Shown piece after piece: positions 61,194-64,000 of a DNA stretch of 64,000 bases. The position numbers and the translations under genes were made by a program. This stretch comes from Flavobacterium sp. GSB-24 (GTDB lineage: Bacteria > Bacteroidota > Bacteroidia > Flavobacteriales > Flavobacteriaceae), in contig NZ_AP027043.1 of NCBI RefSeq assembly GCF_027924665.1, positions 4,154,001 through 4,218,000 on the forward strand, given 5' to 3'. Each line of letters starts with the position of its first letter. Position 1 is the first letter of the stretch. A model generated the notes under the pieces. That model was not told the origin of the DNA, searched no databases, and saw only the letters and a list, made by a program, of their open reading frames with translations.

Positions 61194-62307
61194 AATGAAT
61201 TTCATCATGAATTTTACCTGACTTATATTTTAAAGAAGCTCCTTGTCTTTCGGTAGAAAACGCTTTAATTTCAGAGACGATAGAAAGTGCAATTTCTTCT
61301 GCTGTTTCAGAACCAATATCTAGTCCGATTGGACTGTAAATTCTATTGAGCTGTTCTTCATTTAGAAAAACACCTTCTTTTTCGAGATCATCCAGCATTC
61401 GGTTCAACTTTGATTTTGGACCTAAAATACCAATGTACTGGCAGTTTGTTTCTAGTAATAATTTTAGAATTCCCAGATCATATTTGTAATTGTGCGTCAT
61501 TAAAACGAAATACGTTTGATCGTCAATACTAATATGCTCTAAAAATTGTTCGGGCTTTGTAACAAAAACTTGATCTGCTTTTGGAAAACGTTTTTGTACG
61601 GCATGAGTGGCACGACCTTCCGCAACGGTAATTTTCCATCCTAGAATCGAAACCATTTCTACTAACGGCTTTACATCATTTCCTGCACCTGCAATAACTA
61701 GAGAAATTGGAGGTTTTATATATTCAATTAAAGCTTCATCATCATTTTTTCCCTGAAGTTTTTTAACTACAGAGGTTTTGGTTTTAATAACTTCTTTTAC
61801 ATCCGAAATTAAACTCAAAACTTCATCATTATGATTTAAAATAGGACTGTCTTTTCTGAAAAATAATGTGGTTCCAATCTGAGAAGCATTTCTTTTCAAA
61901 GAAAAAACAGTAACAATAACAGCTTCTTTCCTTTCTAATTCTAATTGCTGTAAAAGCTGAATTGAATTATTCTGAACCTCATCGTCAATGTATTCAAAAA
62001 GAATATGTACTATTCCGTTACAACCAAGCTGTAGACCAACTTCGGCATCATTTTCATTACTTGTATTATAAGTGACTAGTTTATTTTGTTTTTGATTAAT
62101 CGAAAGAAGTGCTTTTCGTAAAGCATCTCCTTCCAGGCATCCGCCGCTTATTGCGCCAGTCAGCAAACCATCTTCTGTAACTAACATTCGTGCGCCTGCC
62201 TGCCTGTATGAAGATCCTTCGACTTTAACTACAGTAGCCAGGGCTGTTTTTTTTCCTTCGGATTTTGCTCGAGAATATGCTTTTAGTATTTCGCTGATTT
62301 CTTTCAT
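61183..62307 (-). CDS. XdhC/CoxI-family molybdenum cofactor maturation protein
   Basis: 374 residues from the ATG at 62307 (MKEISEILKAYSRAKSEGKK); an ATG six codons earlier is possible. N-terminal XdhC/CoxI domain: TALATVVKVEGSSYRQAGAR, LLTGAISGGCLEGDALRKAL with the conserved GGC cysteine, and LQLGCNGIVHI. C-terminal Rossmann domain: SLVIAGAGNDVKPLVEMVSI, VLMTHNYKYDLGIL and YIGILGPKSK. Such proteins bind Moco, hold it during sulfuration and insert it into XDH-family enzymes. It is upstream of and overlaps the nucleotidyltransferase gene. The client is presumably the PaoABC-like enzyme encoded at 55170-58997. Confidence 0.92.
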   Translation of the reverse strand: MKEISEILKAYSRAKSEGKKTALATVVKVEGSSYRQAGARMLVTEDGLLTGAISGGCLEGDALRKALLSINQKQNKLVTYNTSNENDAEVGLQLGCNGIVHILFEYIDDEVQNNSIQLLQQLELERKEAVIVTVFSLKRNASQIGTTLFFRKDSPILNHNDEVLSLISDVKEVIKTKTSVVKKLQGKNDDEALIEYIKPPISLVIAGAGNDVKPLVEMVSILGWKITVAEGRATHAVQKRFPKADQVFVTKPEQFLEHISIDDQTYFVLMTHNYKYDLGILKLLLETNCQYIGILGPKSKLNRMLDDLEKEGVFLNEEQLNRIYSPIGLDIGSETAEEIALSIVSEIKAFSTERQGASLKYKSGKIHDEIHYGK

Positions 62308-62378
62308 ATAAATATTCGCCAACAAAATTTACGTCGACGTCTTTTGAACAAGTGATTATAAAAATACAAATTAAAAAT

Positions 62379-63155
62379 TTAAAGCGAAATAATTCCCATA
62401 ACAAAAGCCGTCTGCACTGCCTCTGCCGTATTGGTTACTTTTAGTTTTTCAATGATATTCTGCCTGTGACGACGAACTGTATATACCGAGATATGCATTT
62501 CTGAAGCGATTTGCTCGCTTTTGTTTCCTTTTGCAACGCTGGTTAAAACTTCTATTTCTCTTTTTGAAAGAATATTTTCAACCTGATTTTTATACTTCTC
62601 AGATTCTATTACTTCGCCCGTTTTTATATTGATAATTTTTCCATCGATTCCTTTTCGGGGCTGTAGATCTGTTGAAGGTAAATATAAACATAGCGCCAAA
62701 GAAATACTGCCGTTGCTGAATGTTTTGAGATAAATAGTGCGATGATTGATATGCGAACATTTTTCTACAGAATCTCTCATTTTTAAACGACTGAAAGTAC
62801 TGTAATTACTATATTCTTCTTGTGGAATTCCTTTTAAAAACTGATAAAAGTTGAGTTCTAAAACATGACGTTCGACTAAATCATCTGGATTTATTTTGGT
62901 AAAAATACATTCTTCAAAAGCCGAATCAATTACCGAATTTGCATCCGGAAGTCCGAATACTGCACCGAAACTTCCCGCATAAATATAACTGCAATCTGAC
63001 TGATAATCGGATAGAACTGCCACACATTGTTCGATCTTTACATAATTGCTTACAAATTGTTTGTACATTTCAATATCATTTGATTCTCCATCATCAAATT
63101 TTTGTTCTAAAAATGTAGTAATTAATTCGTTTTCGATTGAAAGCTTCTGTGGCAT
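62379..63155 (-). CDS. LuxR-type transcriptional regulator with N-terminal sensor-like domain
   Basis: 258 residues, no signal peptide. C-terminal LuxR/GerE HTH (about 195-255): ILSKREIEVLTSVAKGNKSE, QIASEMHISVYTVRRHRQNI and IEKLKVTNTAEAVQTAF. The N-terminal 180 residues look like a PAS-type fold found in many Bacteroidota LuxR proteins (CVAVLSDYQSDCSYIYAGSF, IDGKIINIKTGEVIESEKY). It is not preceded by a kinase gene. Its position beside the Moco genes suggests, but does not show, control of that cluster. Confidence 0.88.
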   Translation of the reverse strand: MPQKLSIENELITTFLEQKFDDGESNDIEMYKQFVSNYVKIEQCVAVLSDYQSDCSYIYAGSFGAVFGLPDANSVIDSAFEECIFTKINPDDLVERHVLELNFYQFLKGIPQEEYSNYSTFSRLKMRDSVEKCSHINHRTIYLKTFSNGSISLALCLYLPSTDLQPRKGIDGKIINIKTGEVIESEKYKNQVENILSKREIEVLTSVAKGNKSEQIASEMHISVYTVRRHRQNIIEKLKVTNTAEAVQTAFVMGIISL

Positions 63156-63184
63156 TTAAAAGAGGAATTGGTTAATTTTACGTA

Positions 63185-63215
63185 TTGCCCTTCTTGAAAA
63201 GCAATTTTAATTTTG
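63185..63215 (+). promoter_or_regulatory. promoter of the terminal lipoprotein gene
   Basis: TTG (63185-63187), 20-base spacer, TAATTTTG (63208-63215): full match to the Bacteroidota consensus, 41 bases before the ATG at 63257. Confidence 0.6.
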
Positions 63216-63256
63216 GAAAACTAAAAATATCATTTAATATCCCAAAAAAGACCATT

Positions 63257-64000
63257 ATGAAAACATTTTTTTACAAGACATTCATTATTTCAAGCCTTTC
63301 TATATTTCTAAGCTGTAATTCTAAAAATGAAACTACAAAAGCGACAACTGCAGAAGAAACCAAAAAAGATTCAGCATTTGTAAATGGTTCAACTTGTGAT
63401 ATTAAATTATCTGCCATACATTTTACAAAAGCAGTTAACGGCGCAGATACTTTAATTAAAACTGAAAAAGACGAAAAAATTATATTTAAAGCAGGCGAAA
63501 AATCAGATTACTTTTCAGATCCTGATGGAAAATTATCCAATAACACTGCTCCAATGCTTTTGTCTAAAGTCGATAACACGAAACCTTTTACACTTACAGC
63601 AAAAGTAACTCCAGAATTTACCGAAAAAGGATTATATAATGCTGGTGTTTTATACATTTATGTAAATGATAGTTTCTACCAAAAATTTTGTTTTGAACAA
63701 GACGAAAGAGGAAATCACAGAGTTGTAACGGTACGCACAATGGGTACTTCTGATGACAATAATCATGATGTTGTAAAACAGCCGTCTATTTACATGAAAA
63801 TTTCTTCGGATACCAAAACGGTTGCCAGCTATTATTCTCTTGATAAGAAAAACTGGCAGATGGTTCGATTGTATAAAAATAATTATCCAAAAGAAATCTG
63901 GGCTGGAATTAGTACACAGTGCCCTGTAGATAAAGGAACTCAAAGCACATTTGATCAAATTAACTTGGAAGAAAAAAGTGTATCTGATTTTCGCTTAGGG
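63257..64000 (+). CDS. DUF1349-like lipoprotein (3' end beyond the window)
   Basis: The frame is open from the ATG at 63257 to the window end, 248 codons. Lipoprotein signal MKTFFYKTFIISSLSIFLSC with C20 (LSCNSK). The mature part includes KAGEKSDYFSDPDG, APMLLSKVDNTKPFTLTAKV, YNAGVLYIYVNDSFYQKFCF, DERGNHRVVTVRTMGTSDD, VASYYSLDKKNWQMVRLY and EIWAGISTQCPVD. These are the concanavalin-A-like beta-sandwich features of DUF1349 proteins, a fold used for carbohydrate binding in several families. The function is unknown. Preceded by a good promoter. Confidence 0.8.
   Translation, partial: MKTFFYKTFIISSLSIFLSCNSKNETTKATTAEETKKDSAFVNGSTCDIKLSAIHFTKAVNGADTLIKTEKDEKIIFKAGEKSDYFSDPDGKLSNNTAPMLLSKVDNTKPFTLTAKVTPEFTEKGLYNAGVLYIYVNDSFYQKFCFEQDERGNHRVVTVRTMGTSDDNNHDVVKQPSIYMKISSDTKTVASYYSLDKKNWQMVRLYKNNYPKEIWAGISTQCPVDKGTQSTFDQINLEEKSVSDFRLG

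Overview
The window is a low-GC chromosomal segment of a Bacteroidota species, most likely a Flavobacterium or a close relative. The evidence is two SusC/SusD pairs, a hybrid two-component system (HTCS), a Bacteroidota-type ECF sigma/FecR pair, type IX secretion sorting tails (GIYxIxxEK...RFIKK) on three glycosidases, promoters of the TTG-N19-21-TAnnTTTG type, and the dispersed gene-end inverted repeats typical of flavobacteria. No tRNA, rRNA, CRISPR array or prophage was seen.

Layout. (1) 1-7161, housekeeping and redox: the end of a PQQ sugar dehydrogenase, two exported thioredoxin-fold proteins, a DsbA-like protein, a roughly 1 kb REP-type palindrome array next to a REP-associated tyrosine transposase (RAYT), a CinA-like amidohydrolase, a three-gene cluster of unknown function (acidic protein, two small membrane proteins) and a SpoIIAA-like protein. 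(2) 7594-17753: ECF sigma factor, FecR anti-sigma, SusC with an STN domain and SusD, next to a secreted PI-PLC and a secreted metallophosphoesterase on the other strand. (3) 18044-29722: three secreted multidomain glycosidases (GH18, GH64, GH16) and a membrane propeller/LuxR-HTH regulator, all on the minus strand. Chitin and beta-1,3-glucan are the implied substrates, as in fungal walls. (4) 30096-31289: HAD and Nudix enzymes. (5) 31445-54158: a large polysaccharide utilization locus for a uronic-acid (probably glucuronate) glycan. It holds a DUF4861-like protein, a LacI regulator, a YhcH-family protein, KdgA, SDR mannonate oxidoreductase, UxuA, a secreted beta-helix protein, HTCS, SusC, SusD, a GH88 unsaturated glucuronyl hydrolase and two GH2 enzymes, one with strong beta-glucuronidase signatures. 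(6) 54292-54855: a DUF2911 protein. (7) 55170-62307: a PaoABC-like periplasmic molybdenum oxidoreductase with maturation genes (XdhC, MocA, a cysteine desulfurase). (8) 62379-64000: a LuxR-family regulator and the start of a DUF1349-like lipoprotein.

How it fits together. In the uronate locus, outer-membrane SusCD imports oligosaccharides. GH88 and GH2 enzymes release uronic acid and other sugars. Mannonate oxidoreductase, UxuA and KdgA take fructuronate to KDG and, after phosphorylation, to pyruvate and glyceraldehyde-3-phosphate. The isomerase UxaC and the kinase KdgK are not in the window. Two regulators appear to act there: the HTCS for the SusCD/glycosidase arm and a LacI repressor for the catabolic arm, the latter with a candidate operator at the predicted transcription start. 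The most distinctive items are the REP/RAYT array, the apparent absence of a normal start codon in front of the intact LacI DNA-binding domain, the beta-helix protein as a candidate lyase, and the PI-PLC/phosphoesterase/SusCD grouping.
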